Source: Aphrophora alni (Eukaryota > Arthropoda > Insecta > Hemiptera > Aphrophoridae). Taken from it: DNA of 64,000 bases. The notes beneath the pieces were generated by a model. It was not told where the DNA came from. It saw nothing but the letters and a program-made list of their open reading frames with translations, and ran no database searches. Of this stretch, positions 12,458 through 25,769 are shown one piece after another. Location: assembly GCA_963513935.1 (NCBI GenBank), contig OY740777.1, forward strand, positions 14,929,092-14,993,091, written 5' to 3'. Made by a program: the position numbers and the translations under genes. Position 1 is the first letter of the stretch. Each line of letters begins with the position of its first letter.

Positions 12458-12502
12458 GTATCACTGTAGAGGACGACCTTGTTGTTGAAACGCGTCTGAT
12501 AC
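12458..12502 (+). ncRNA. Hammerhead-like core, foldback right arm
   Basis: GTATCA (12458-12463) pairs with TGATAC (12497-12502) as a 6-bp stem I. Between them are CTGTAGA (consensus CTGANGA, so one core substitution), a 6-bp hairpin with loop CTT, an intact GAA at 12487-12489, the palindrome ACGCGT and a C at the cleavage position. The two arms have complementary defects, so their shared ancestor would have had both core boxes intact. Very short palindromic stem III is known from hammerheads of Penelope-like elements, which can act as dimers. Confidence 0.4.
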
Positions 12503-12559
12503 TTAGGCGTATTTTTTGTGAGAATTGTGTTCGGTTTGTTTGTTATCCTGTACAATTTT

Positions 12560-14400
12560 TCTCATAAGTCAAACTCAACATTTATTATATTCTAAAAAAT
12601 ATTTAGTTTCTCTTGTTTGAAAACTAAGTAAGTTGTGAGCTGGTATTGAACTGGTTTTTATTGTCTGACAGTAAAGAGACTAAAACATTTAACAACATTT
12701 TTGAAAGGAATAAAGGTCTGAATTTGTCAATTAAATATGTTGAATTTTCGTTGGAGTTTATTTATTAATTGGAAAGATAATGATTTTTTTCCATAGAATT
12801 AGTATATTATGGTTGTTTGTACCAAAGTTTTACTGTGGAATTAGTGTTCGTTCCTTTAACTATGTTACAAGTAGTCTTAAGAAATGGTGCTGTTTATTAT
12901 CTTTAAACGGAGAACTCAAAACAAGCCTAGAGATATGCGTTTCTTTTAAATACATTTTTAATTGTTTGCTACCTAATATAATAAAGAAGAGGTGTAACCA
13001 ATTATTGTCTTCATGAGAAAATAAAATAAAGTGAAACTTTATAATATATTATATACCTAACAATTAAAGTTAGTGCAATTTACTTTACTCCTCCAACAGT
13101 AATTATTATATATTGATTACAATTTGTATTGTTAAAGTACTATGATTGTGATGTGTTGTTGATATTTTACTTTAAACTCTGGAATATAGTTTTTGTTTGA
13201 TATTCAGGAATATAACACTATAGAAATAGTAATAATGGAGGTAAAGTCCTACAGAAAATATACAATTCATTGAGAAACCGAAGGAACGTACTTCACGTTT
13301 TCAATATTTTTTTTCAAAGAATACTCTTTTAAATAATGAAAAGTAAATGAAATTACCTTATGTTGAGAGTAAAACTATTTTAACTAAATACTAATTGGCA
13401 CTATTTCCAGGAAATTATTGACTGCATTCTTTTGTTTGTTTAATAATGAAATATTATGATGTTTTACTGGGCTTTTGTTTCTTAATTAAGAAGGAATCTT
13501 TGAAATGTCAATAATAAATATCTGTTTGACAAAATATTTGCACCGTAAAATAATATTTAATAAATCCTTGGCCCAACTTTCCTGCTATTTGGATTTTCAG
13601 TTGAATCCAACGTGTTCTCACAGCCTTTACTACAACTGTACCTATCTACCGATTTCATGATGCTGGGTCATCAAATATCCTATTTAAAAAAAAAAATACA
13701 CTTGTCGGTTGTCCATTAGTTTACCAATGTATGAATTATTTGATGAGTAACTCTGTAATATTACAAACATACAAAACACGTAATACAGTTTCATTCTAAT
13801 AATCTTTCTAACAAGCCTTACACTTACACAAGTAATATGCTCGATATCATTTTACACAGACCCATTTTATATTGCCATAAAAACTGCTTATTATATTTTA
13901 AACCTGAAAAAGACTATCTACGATAGATTTATTGAGAAAACTCACTTTGACCGTGTGCGGAAAAACTCTCAATGTGTCATTAGAATTCCTTTTGTTACTA
14001 CTTGTAAGAAAATTTTAGAACGTTCTCTTTTTTATAAGACGGCTTCTTTCTTGAACAGCTGAATTCACAGCCTCACAATTCGGTTCCTTGTTTTCATGGG
14101 GTAAATGATATTCAAATTCATCTTAACATGTTACACTAATCCCTGTTAGTTTTATCTCACTGTCGCTGAGTAACTATAACGTTATATTCAGTGTTTGGTA
14201 TCTCTTGTCAAGCACTTCTGTTTAATTTTAACTTAGGTTAATTATGTAAATGAAATATATGAAACGATGTCATATTACACTAGTTCTCTCTATGTACAGT
14301 TAGATTATAACCAACGCCTTCAATGTTCACTCGAACTATATATGTGTGTCCACCATGTATATATAGTGTGCCCTCCCTCCCTCACAGTTTGGAAAGAATA
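12560..14400. other. AT-rich DNA, no gene seen
   Basis: No supported gene. The frame at 12780-13016 is short and unrecognised. The segment 13570-13690 is richer in GC and reads like a short retroelement tail ending in an A-run, but I cannot assign it. Confidence 0.5.
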
Positions 14401-14422
14401 AAACTGCATGAAACCTATGATT

Positions 14423-14506
14423 CTGCTGATATTCGAACCCACAATCTTTAGTTCCGATCTTGGTCAGAGACTAGAGGCCGTCATCCTCGGAGCTACCAGA
14501 ACACCT
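14423..14506 (-). mobile_element. tRNA-like sequence (SINE head or tRNA pseudogene)
   Basis: On the minus strand a box-A-like 'tggtagctccgagg' (complement of 14485-14498) is followed 45-60 bp later by a good B box 'gggttcgaatatc' (complement of 14428-14440). Spacing fits a class II-sized tRNA or a tRNA-derived SINE. The acceptor ends do not pair, so it is not a functional tRNA. It differs from the SINE at 6209-6392. Confidence 0.5.
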
Positions 14507-15154
14507 AATTTACAGTTTATTATATTTTTACATAAAAGAATAGTGCATGCAATCACTCGTGATTTATAATCTAAACATACACAAAAGCAATCTGGTATAG
14601 AATCCACTTTCAATTTACACCAGAACGACATATTTCCGTTTTAATTAAAGCAAAACCAATTAATTCTTAAGGTGAAGTGTTTAACAAAAACTGACTAAAC
14701 AGTGGAGGGATGGTAGAGTTAGTTAATGTAGGGTTTTAGAGTTCTTTTAATTTCAACGAAACTGTTATGAAATGAATTACATAAGTGAATGTTTTACATA
14801 CAACCTTTTTTAATTTATCCAATTAAATTTAGTACTTTACATTTAACATATTTCCTTAATTATTATAACGTATTTTGATTTAGATGATATAAAATAATTC
14901 AACCGTTTGTTGTGTACCCAAAAAAAAAATGTACAAATTGTATTTCTGCATCCACTTATGTGTAAGAAGTGTGTGTACATAGAAACCTAAGGCACTTCAA
15001 TCTCCTTCCTTTAATTTACGACTTTCTTCGATTTTTTTTTTCAAAATCAAAAACTGTTTCATGAGATTTGTTTAATTAAAATAACTAGATAAATCTATAC
15101 AAAATAATCCTTATATTATTTTAAATTTAGGTAATTTTAATTATTATTAGGAGC

Positions 15155-16005
15155 AGAAAAGACCCATGCAGTTTTTTACGACCGAAAAGTAAGTCTTTGA
15201 TTTTTGAATGTTTCTATAGCTTAATAGAAGCGGAATTAATTTTGGAGTCGAGGAGTTTTATAAATATTAAAAAATTTTTAATATTTTTCCATTTTTTACT
15301 ATTTATTATAAAAATTTCAACATTTAAACATATCAATGATATACACATCAAAAGATACAGAATTTAATAGAGAGTAAACCCTGAAAAAAATCACTCTGAA
15401 ACGTCAAAGGGTTTACGAGTAATTTCAGTTTAATTTTTTTTCAAAAAAGTTTACAAATATAAAAAAAAAATGACATGGATATCAAAAGATGCAGAATTAA
15501 AAATAGAGTAAACCCTGAGAAATTAACTGTGAAATGTCAAATGGTTTACGAGAAATTACAGTTTGTACATGCCAGATTTTAATTTTTCACTTTTCGCCAC
15601 TTGCAATACCTTTTTAAGATTACTGTAGCTCCCTAACTATATATTGTAATGCAATGAACTTATACATCATCAAAGAAAAAAGTTAATATTTAACTGTGAT
15701 TTTTTTAAATTCGAAAATATCTTTTATAGTTTTTGAGTAATTAATTCAAGAACACAACCAATTTCAAAACTTGCATAATCGTAAGGGGACCCCCTGGATA
15801 TTTTTTAGGCCGAAAAGTGAGTTTTTGATTTTTTTTTTTTAAATGTTGCTATACCTTAATAGGAGCAGAATTAATCTCGAAGTCGAGGCGTGCTATTAAA
15901 ATTTCAAAATGTTTAATATTTTTCCAGTTTTTACTAATTTGTTTTAAAAATTTTAACGTTTAACAATAACAATGATATGCACTTCAAAAGATGCAGAATT
16001 TGAAG
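15155..16005 (+). repeat. Long-period tandem repeat (628 bp, about 1.3 units)
   Basis: The segment starting near 15160 recurs at about 15788: 'ccgaaaagt' at 15182 and 15810, then 'ttaatag.agc.gaattaat', 'gaagtcgaggag/cg' and 'caatgatat.cac'. Inside the unit a 134-bp sub-repeat ('tcaaaagat.cagaatt' followed by 'gagtaaaccctga' and 'gggtttacgag') occurs at 15348 and 15482, and its first part again at 15983. The layout fits a transposon interior or a satellite remnant. No coding content is seen. Confidence 0.7.
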
Positions 16006-16009
16006 GTTT

Positions 16010-18950
16010 TGATTTTACTATATGTTAGAGTAATTAGAAATACCACAAGTATATTTTGAAGTAAATTCGATATACGGTTTTTGGTAAATTAAAAAATGTG
16101 AATATTTCTTTCTAGTTTCCGTTGTAAAATATTTCCCTCAACACCAAATTCTCTGATATTTAAAAATCTTGTTTTATTTTGTAGATAATTTAAAGTTTCG
16201 TAAAAATATATTGATTAACCTATGAAATTCGCGGTTTTATTTAGTGGTAATATAAGGGAAGTTATTTAAAAGGAATTTCATAGAATTTTTTCAGAGAACA
16301 ATAATATATCAAGGTAAAAACTTAGTATCCATCCCTAGACGCGGTTCCGATGTTACAACTTTACTTATATTTAATTGTTGTTAAATTTCAGTATATATAG
16401 CAATTCTTTACTAGCGTTATATATATAACGCTTGTGAAAAATTGCTAAGAAGCTACAGTGACAACTCAGTTTAGAGTGATTTTCAAATAGATTTCCTTCA
16501 AAGGATATGTTAGCACTTTAATGTATTACCTATGCAAATGAAGGTCAGCAGTTCCGATGCAGCAATGTATATGTAAATATTACCCTTTAACACATATGAT
16601 CCCATTTCAACATCTGTGAGAGAAATGTAGAATCTTTGCAGGAAAGTATTTTTTGTTGACTAACAACCAGTTTCAATTCTACTGATTGGTTTTAAGTATG
16701 TTTTTTCTGAATCTTCGTAAACATTCGGAATGGTCTGTTATTGTTTGTTGGAGTGTGTGACAATGCACCGTCAGAATTTTGATAAACGATGATCAGAAAA
16801 GTACATTTCAAACGATGAATAGACTGTGTAATTGTGGTAAGGTTAGAAAGATCAATACTTCCTTTCCAGTCTAGTAATAATGGATGTATTTTATTAGTGA
16901 GAAATTACATCCAACTACTAATTCTATCTAAGTTTTCAACCAGATTATGACCTTTTTTCGGAATGATGTCCAACTATCTGTCGGCTGCAATTGTAGCTAA
17001 GTATTTTCACAGGGATATTGAATGAATCTTTTTATTTAGATAACTCTATGCGGTTTATTATTGTGATAGGAGGGGAGTGTAATTGTGATAACTGAAACGA
17101 ACATTTCAAATAAACGATAAATTTTCACAAAAGGTAAACTCTATAACAAAAATGTTATAAGAATAAACTGAAAAGTTAAAAATGTATAATAAGTGTATAT
17201 TTTTAGTTAAACTCAAAATGTTTTATGTATAGGAGGTTGCACAACACGTATTCATGGAATCTAAAATTTTGGCAGCAACCAACTTTGTCAAAAAATTGGT
17301 AGGTGTATACTACGAAATTCTTCTTTCTTTTTTGAAAGTAACACAACTTCTTACCCGATAGTTAAGTGTCATTACGTGAGTCATGAAATGCAATCTAATC
17401 TGACTTCAAACATCTATTAATAAATTCTTTACTATCGCATATGATAAGTTGTCGGTTTTATATAATTTAGCAAAATATAAAAAAAGAAATAGCAGCTCCA
17501 CCACAAGTTGTACAAAATTGTTATGACGTAAATTCGAGTACAGTTGCCTTCTAAAACAAAGAAATTTAAAATTCCACAAGTGGAGTGAGTTTCAAGTTGC
17601 TAAGCATTTTATAAATAATAAACATTGAATTCATAATATTAGTGATTATTACAATAAACAGCTGATTTTTAAAAAAATGTCAATAATTATTTTTTATAGT
17701 CTGGATAAGTTATTTTTAAACAATCCCCTCGTATTTAAATGGATTTTTATCTAATCACAAAATGTTCCTTTTCTTAAGTATATGTAACAACATGAAAATT
17801 AAGGATGATCTTTAACATTTTATTTGTTATAATCTGGATGTGTAGGCCTGCTTTTTATAGTTTTATATCTGAATACATAATTAGCGAAGCAATCTAAATG
17901 TTCATTAACATAGTAAAAATAATATTTGGCTAAAAGATAGTATAACTAGTGTATATCCACGCCCAAAGTAGAAACAAGACAGTGTTTTCCTTCAAGAAAT
18001 TAGAAACTTTATTGTTTATCATATTCTCTACAAAAATAACCTTAAAAATAAATTTTTAGAGGTAAATTTTGTTACGAACTGGCTGTTATTTAACTGCCTC
18101 AATTTTAAATTAATTATCACAATTAGCTTTAAAGTATAATTAACTTAGATGTTTTGATTACAACAGAGAGGATATCAAAATTACAAAATTCCAAGAATTA
18201 ATTAATAATTAATTATTGTTTATTGAATATAAAATGAATATAAAATTTCTAAACAACTTATTAATAGGGAATACTAAATTTTCATTATGACGGTCCCGTT
18301 CAATGTTTTATCTTTAAGTATACTTGTAGAGACTATTATCTTTCACTTCTATTGCTAGAAAATTATGTTGTAGTTGTAAAATGTTCTCCCCTCTAGTTGT
18401 AAAAGTAGGCTGTTCTTTAAAATCAATTTAGCGTAATCCCAGACGTTACTGACTTTGTATTAATAAAAATATTGTTTTGTCTGGATTTATGAAATACATC
18501 AAGTTATATTTATCCATCAATTTTTTATTATTTTATAGCATTTCAGGTATTTACTAAATAAAATAAAAACTACAAATATACTAAATATGTACAAAACTAC
18601 ATAGCCGTCCTTTTAAAATAAATTAATTATCGCCCCATAAATTGTGTTATACAGAAATATTTTCCCATAATTTTGATAAAAGTAAGTGAGTGGAAACTAT
18701 TCAATACGTAGACTTATTAAGTAAGATAGCCCAGGGTAAGTACTTTAATGGTCACACCAACTTGTTTTCTTCTACACCACGTATATCTAAAAATATCGGA
18801 TTGTTATCAGATGTCTAACGTAATTAACAAAACATTTCATTTTATTTATTACATCGCATCGTATAAGATAACACCACCACTCATGCTTTTAATACTTTAT
18901 TTATTGATTACTATAATTTTACAACTCTCATGAGATAATAAAGTTTAAAG
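16010..18950. other. AT-rich DNA, no gene seen
   Basis: About 2.9 kb without a supported gene, RNA or repeat. There is a short palindrome 'cgttatatatataacg' near 16415-16430. Open frames such as 18748-18933 are short and unlike known proteins. Confidence 0.5.
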
Positions 18951-18959
18951 ACAGTGAAA

Positions 18960-19945
18960 ACAAAATTTAATTTCTAAGTTTTCATAAACAACAGTTTTGT
19001 CTCTTTATTGATACTTGAGAGTATGGTGGATAAATCTTTGCTTTAATTTTGTTTGTTATATAACTTTATGGTATTATAAAAAAGTAATGGGCGTTATTTA
19101 TGGTGGGAAAGGGTTGGGAAACTGTTATACGTTGGAAGAGTTTGTTGAACCGTGAAAGACGCTGAAATACTGTAAACTGATAATAAATTAAAGTGTTATT
19201 AAGATTTGTTATTTGGAATGTATTTATCATCTAAAACATTTGGTACATGTCTTATTTATAAGATGAGTTCAAATGTTTTCTTTACAGTAAGTGGTTTACG
19301 TTCTATTGCGCATGACAAAAAATGTTTTATTTCGTAACTAGGACCTCCATATGAAGTGTTCAAAGTATTGTCATATATTTCCAATACGTAGCTCAACTCT
19401 TTTACGCAATTTCAAGAGTCCTTTGCGTTGTGGGTAGTGTCTAGATTATACCTTTTGTGTTTAAAACTGTTGATTGTTTTGAAGCAAATTTTGCACACCA
19501 ATCCTTTGTGCCGTAGCTTAAAAAAAAACTGACATGTTGAAATCAGGAGATCTCAATATAAAAGTATCTATTGCAATGATAACGTTATAAGAATTAAACA
19601 AATTTTAATGATGTTTAGAATTTATTCTTCTAACAGAACACAAGACGTACCGGTACCTGGTGTATTTGCTTAATGTAATCAATGTTTTGTAATTTGTTTT
19701 GCAATCCCCACTCAGATTCACGATGTGAAACTACAGTGTGGACAACATTTCATTGTAATTTTATTTCACAGAATCCCTGTATTCATCTGTAACTCAAAAG
19801 ACGTTTTGAAAGTAAATTGTATGTGTTTCTTTGATTAACTTACTGACACAATGAATATGAACACTGCAACGTATTTAAACTGCTGTATAGCAGAGAGGAC
19901 TATCAATTACCTTTATTAATTAAAGGTAATAATGTCATGTTATTG
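18960..19945 (+). repeat. Segmental duplication block C, copy 1 (no satellite)
   Basis: Paralogous to 29130-30100 in the same order and orientation. The best stretch is 'agtaatgggcgttattta' + 'tggtgggaaagggttgg' at about 19084 and 29249, followed by 'gaacc.tgaaa.acgctgaaat.ctgtaaac'. The end of the block (about 19735-19925) carries a single diverged copy of the 168-bp unit that is amplified in copy 2: 'tactgacaca', 'acactgca', 'ctgtatagcagagaggac' and 'atcaat'. It has no conserved frame. Confidence 0.8.
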
Positions 19946-20630
19946 AAGAGAGAGCATACTGAATTTTGACTAGAACAACTTTTAAAATTATGGTGTAAAT
20001 GAAACAATTTCTTACTTTTAATATACTATTTGAACTTTGTGTACTTAACATAATACAAAATCAGCTGAGTCAAATGTTAAACCCTTGCACATGGAACAAA
20101 CAAGTAGAAAACTCAACAACTTGGACTATTTGGAAATCAATAGATCTATTTAAAAAAACCACAATTCCAACCAAAATGAACAACTATATATCTTAACTCA
20201 TCACCCCTATTAAAGCTTAATGTGTAACCCTTGCTTTCTAAAATTCCCCACTCTCCATCGCACAGGTGAAATCATTGCCCTTCCTGTCATAAATACTGGC
20301 TTTTATTGTTTTCAACCCTTCTTACTCTACCCTTTCCTTTCACTTGCACTTTTGGTTATTTAGACTTGTTTTGTTTTCAATTAAGTAGCTTGAAAATGCC
20401 CACCGACGAAACATATATCGCTCAATAAAGTCCTTTCCTGAAATTAAATAATTGTTAATAATATGGAATTTTGAACTGTTGTCATTGGTTTTTCAATAGG
20501 AAGCTAATTATCTCAGTTTTAGAATGAAATTTATTATATTTTGGTGGTGAACAGGAGAGGCCCTTTCTTGTCACCAAAAGAATCTAATGTTTTTTTTTTT
20601 ACATTGTATAAAATAAATTGCACAATTGTA
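19946..20630. other. AT-rich DNA, weak retroelement tail
   Basis: The open frame at 19999-20196 has no recognised domain. Around 20390-20430 'cgacgaaacatatatcgctc' with AATAAA just after it resembles a degenerate member of the hammerhead-like loci, but the first core box is not intact, so it is not annotated as one. Confidence 0.4.
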
Positions 20631-20910
20631 AACGTGCCTCAATTAAACCTATTAAAAGGGGAGAACAAAGAATAATGTTGTATAATTTAAAAATGGGATC
20701 GGAAATTAATATAAATAATAAACGTAAAATTATCTCAAAACAGAAATCCTAAAAACATATTTAAACATTACAATTATATAAAACAGTGTTTTCATTTTGT
20801 TATTGTATTTGTCGTGGCGACATGTTTTTATGTGACGGTTTAGTTTATCTTGTTTAATAATTTGACGCAAATTAATTCTATACAAATGATTTAAACCGTG
20901 TACTTTTTAA

Positions 20911-20975
20911 GTGTATTAATCTGATGATGACAGTACTTATCTGTTGAAACTGGTATTTTAAGTAGATAATAAAGG
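20911..20975 (+). ncRNA. Hammerhead-like core, locus 3
   Basis: CTGATGA (20921-20927) is followed by a possible 4-bp hairpin ACAG/CTGT and GAAAC (20946-20950). A TATTAAT segment before the box can pair with GATAATA after a GTA triplet, with one mismatch, as a stem I candidate. Stem III would be only ACT/AGT. AATAAA follows directly. Similarity to a hammerhead is partial. Confidence 0.25.
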
Positions 20976-23178
20976 ATATTGTAGACGGACAGAAATCAAG
21001 GTAGTTTAAATCAATTTTAACCTTAGGAATTTATCTGAAATCTATATTTTATAGTCAGTCATTTTGAAACATACCAAACACATAACATCATTATAAAAAA
21101 TGTCTAGAATTTTATTATCTTCTACAACATTAAAGACACAGCTGTTTAACACATTCTTTTTCAAATAATCACATATTTAGTTTGATTTTACAGTCACGTA
21201 AAAATTCTTTTATGGTTTGTTTATTGTTAAAAAATATGAAGGTAATTTAAAACAATTCTAAACAAAAGTCCACTTAATATGGTGTATAATCTGTAGTTAG
21301 AAGAGGGCATTAATCATTTTGGGTTTCCATTACGCAAAACGTTTTCACAGACAATGCAAAAGCAAACATGAAAGCAGTGTAATTAGAAGCTGTGTTTTTT
21401 ATTCAGGTTGTCAATCGCAGTAAGTGATTTGAGGTGATATTTCATTGCATCAATCAATAACAGTTACTGTTGGGGAATAAAGCACAAATATTTATTAAAG
21501 AGATATATTTTCATGGCTTAGGATGATATTGTTATAGACGAGATTATATATTAAGAGAGGAAATACTTTCTTTTTCGTGTGATATTTTGAGATATCAACA
21601 ACATAAATAAATTGTGTTTTTATGTTTTGTTTTAAAATGTTATAAATAAATATTTATTTAGTTAATTAAAACGTTAAGACAACTTCGGTGACAAAATCAT
21701 ACAATTTCAAATATCTTTGTTATTACAATGAAATATATTTGTTTCTTGCACATTATGAAATGATATATAAAGGTTTAAAGTTTTTTTATTCAATTTTTTA
21801 ATTTTTTAAAACTTAATTTTGTTAAGATAATATTTTTTTAAATATTATGGTATGACAACATTTTAAAATAAAATTTAAAAAATAACCAACTCCAAAAGTG
21901 ATTATTTAATAGAAAAAGCGTAACAGGAAAACAATTCGATATTAAATATTATTCCATAGAGGAGTTATTATAATAAAATTGATATATAACTTTTTATTTA
22001 TATAATAAAATAATAGTCCATAATAATCATGTAATACAATATTTCCATTGTTGTACTTACTCTAATACTGATTACCAAATGCAATAAATTCACCAAGTAT
22101 ATCTGTTATTTTAATAATTTTATTAACAATAATCAACTCTCCTATTATGGAAGAAGTTTCTTTAAACAGAATACTATACCAATTAAACATAACACAAATA
22201 AAAACATTTGAAGTATTTTTCTAAAATAAAAATCACATTTAGTGTTATAGAAAGAGAACTAAAATTACGAATTAAATATGGTTTTAGCATAAAGTTAATT
22301 TCTAGCTACCAAAGTGTTTTAAGACACATGTTCCTTTCATTTGGCCTGTAGAATGAGTTCAGAAAGCGCCGGTACACCTTAGAATTACCATGCATATTTT
22401 AATTAACTTTTTACAACCTTCCTGCTTATGCAATCGTAAAAATCATAGATATAGAATCGTTTAGAAATATAAAGAAAAATATACATATTTAAATTTTTAT
22501 TTTTTTAAAAGAATATTTAAAACCTGTCATAGTCACATGATCGGTACTATTTTAATGGTCCTAAATATAGGTTAAGATATAAAGCCTGTTGTAATAGATA
22601 TAGTCATACTTCCAAAATACAAATCAGAATAGTTCCAACTTTCACAAGTACAAATTCCTTCTCAACATAAACACATTTAATATGATTATTTCCCATATTC
22701 TCATTTATCACTTTAGAACTTGTTTAAAGAAAAACATTTTATTATACGACTGATAAGTAAAAACATTCACATCTGATAATAAAATATGTTGTGAAAGTCA
22801 ACTGGCAATTAATTCATTGTTACAATATTAGACATCTCTTAAATGAAAACTTGGAAACATTGAAGTAGAGTTTCAATGTAACATTATTATATTCAAATGA
22901 AAAACCTTAAAAAAAATTATTTTTAAAAACTATTCAGGAATCTTTGCACGTGAATGTTGTGAGAGAATAAATGTCTTCTTCACACAGAAACATGTTTTTT
23001 TCTTCTATTGTTGAAATAATCATTGTTGACATTTAAAGATATTTTTGTTGTCACAATGCATTGTATTTCATAAAGACAGAAATTTAATGAACATGAAAGC
23101 ATTGTCAATAAAGTAATTATTTCTGATGATTAAATTTTTTTTTTCATATACAATAAATGTCTTCATTTTATCAGTTTC

Positions 23179-23261
<83 letters not shown>
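23179..23261. repeat. (TA)n microsatellite
   Basis: About 80 bp of TA repeats interrupted twice by AATAT. It lies at the distal end of block D copy 1 and is absent from the matching position in copy 2 (near 40200), so it expanded after the duplication or was lost. Confidence 0.95.
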
Positions 23262-23349
23262 TAAATTTTGTTACGTCAGCTACTGTCAATATAATTCAAA
23301 TTTGATAAATGTTTTAACAAATTATATATGACTAATTAGCAGTGATTAA

Positions 23350-24825
23350 AATTTAATGATAGGTTTGTTTAATTGTGTTAGACTTGATGGGCTACCTTTC
23401 CCAAACTGTTTATTGTGCTTTGGCTTGAAATTAAAGTAATGGTTAGGAGAGCGTGTATAATAAAGAAAAAAAAATCGGAATTAATGAACGCGTCATTAAT
23501 TGGTGTGGAATGAATTCGAGAATTCACCGTGAAATTAATTCAGTTAATTTAATCAGAATACTATTAGCTAACTTTCAATGATATTGCAATATGTATTTAC
23601 CATCTGGATGGTGAGATGGTTTAGGCCTTGCAATAAAACTGAATCATAGTCTTAGAAGTCGACTAAAATTTTTACGATTCCTTTCTATATCTAGATTTTT
23701 TAGTGTTTGAAATAGTGTATGTATATGTATGTGTGCACGTTATGTTTGTATGTTTATATATATTTTATGTGATGATTAATAAAAAATTAGCTACAACTTT
23801 TAATATTTAACAATTTTTTTAAGGGATAAGTTTTTATTTGAAAATATTTTATATAATTCTGTCATAAATTTTATTTATATCACTAAATTCTGTTTTAGAA
23901 AGGTCTGTGTGGAAGTAATTTGTATTTATTTGACTATTTAAATTAGTATTATTTTGTTACATGAAAAGTGTTTTAGGGAACAAGTATAAAAATTACTAAG
24001 TATTTATTTTGTTATAACTCTTTTTACTTTGTTAAATTAGTTTAAATTAACTATCGAAGCCAAAAACTGAAACGTGAAATTATTAAACGTGTTTTCGTGA
24101 ACAAATTAATCTTTTGATTGCGATTTTTTTTACCCCGAAATGGTATTGCACCATTGTTAAAACATTAGAAAGATCAAGGAGCGTTTTTAATTTTGTTGAT
24201 TTATTTATTAATTTGATGTAAAGTAATATAACAAACAATTTAAGTTTTGTAACAGCATTGAAAAGAAGAAACAATAAATTTATTACCATTTCTTGTATGT
24301 TTTGAAGTCCCTTGAGTCCAAAATAAATATTTATTTGGACGATGTCTGTCTCCTATGTTGAATGTGCATCTAGAACACAAACGGGTGGATTGATTAAAAT
24401 GAAATTTGGTATTTTGGAATATTCGGTAATACATAGAAGTCTCAAAAAACGGTTAATAACTCAAACATAGTAATTGAAATAAAATTACAAACCTGGTAAA
24501 ATCAGTATTTTTCTCTAGTTTAGCTTCTAAGGACACACAATTTAAACGTATTGTTGGTCATCTATCCAAATATTTCGTTCGTATGGTTATATATAAAAAA
24601 GGTAATTTCTCAAAATCAGCTCTTCTGATTTCATTTAAATTTAGTGAAGTGTGAAGATCTATGTCCAAAACACGCTGGAAAAATCGCACGTATAAATTTG
24701 TTATGGTAGAGAAATAATCGCTAAAGCTGAAACAAACCGGCAAAACCTGGATCAAATACCACTTATCCTAACACGTGTTAATACTATAAGGAGAACGAGC
24801 TAGTTCGTATTTAAATAAATAAATA
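23350..24825. other. AT-rich DNA, no gene seen
   Basis: Several minus-strand frames overlap (24083-24289, 24240-24434, 24558-24755) but none has a recognised domain or shared protein features. No RNA gene or repeat is supported. Confidence 0.5.
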
Positions 24826-25135
<310 letters not shown>

Positions 25136-25289
25136 CGTTTCCGAAACTGGCAAGTAGTTTTGATTCTAATTTTATTGGTGATAGGTGAGGGAAAGTTTGT
25201 GATACGCTTTTACAACAATAACTTTTAAGAAAATTATTTTAAATATAATGTTTTTTTCTTAATGAAACAAAACTTCTTACCTGCATTTT

Positions 25290-25760
25290 TATAATAGCAT
25301 CAATGAATTTATATTTTGACACATATGTTTATATTTTACCAAAATGCTTCTACAATACACTATTTACTGATTGAACGTTGTCATGGCAACTATAAATTCC
25401 TGCTATCCTTTAACATACAACTAAATGAAATAGTTGTAATACTGGCGAGTTCCTCTAAAACCGAATGCTGGGGATTATTTTACAGGAACCGTGACTGACC
25501 GTGTTGTTCAAAGGTTTCCTTCCTTTAATTTTTTTTCGCGTAGTGAATATGATTAGTATGGATGTCTGTAAAATCGTATGTGGATAACGAAACTGAATAT
25601 ATAGATAGTATTACTGAAAAATCAAGTGTTATTAATATTGTCTCTCTGAGAGTTATGAAAACTAATAATACTTGTTTAAGATTAGGTATTAAAATTTAAA
25701 ACATTAATGTGGACTTGTAAACTGCCTAAATAGATAAACAGATTTTAACTAAATTATAAT
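25290..25760 (+). repeat. Segmental duplication block F, copy 1
   Basis: Paralogous to 63050-63420. The most similar part is 'actatttactgattgaacg' + 'ttgtca' and, after a segment of equal length, 'aatgaaatagttgt'. Both copies carry an open frame here (25316-25498 and 63014-63235) whose peptides share 'YLLIERC', then 14 residues, then 'NEIVV'. No protein family is recognised. The match may be a coding remnant or simply well-preserved non-coding DNA. Confidence 0.65.
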
Positions 25761-25769
25761 ATTGTGGAA

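Larger units (their letters stand above)
12334..12552. mobile_element. Foldback element with 93-bp arms
   Basis: A long, nearly perfect inverted repeat: the left arm at 12334-12426 and the right arm at 12459-12552 are reverse complements apart from a few substitutions and small indels, around a 32-bp spacer. RNA or single-stranded DNA from it would form a hairpin over 90 bp long. Each arm contains a hammerhead-like core. There is no coding capacity. It could be a foldback/MITE or two head-to-head copies of a short retroelement fragment. Confidence 0.8.
20630..23340 (+). repeat. Segmental duplication block D, copy 1
   Basis: Paralogous to 36560-40300. Shared landmarks in order: 'gtataat.tgtagttagaag/gg', 'gggtttccatta', 'aacgttttcacagac', 'tatttcattgc.tcaatcaat', 'taggatgatatt', 'tagacgaga'; later 'cataaacacattta', 'tttagaacttgttta', 'catctgataataaaat', 'tgagagaataaat', 'catttaaagat'. 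No frame is conserved between the copies, so this is duplicated non-coding DNA. A TA microsatellite and a hammerhead-like core lie inside this copy. Confidence 0.8.

Noticed and set aside
20390..20430. 'cgacgaaacatatatc' followed by AATAAA as a hammerhead-like core
   Set aside because: The first box is not recognisable, so the resemblance rests on one box only.
23068..23289. Minus-strand frame with a long Y-I repeat
   Set aside because: It is the translation of the TA microsatellite.
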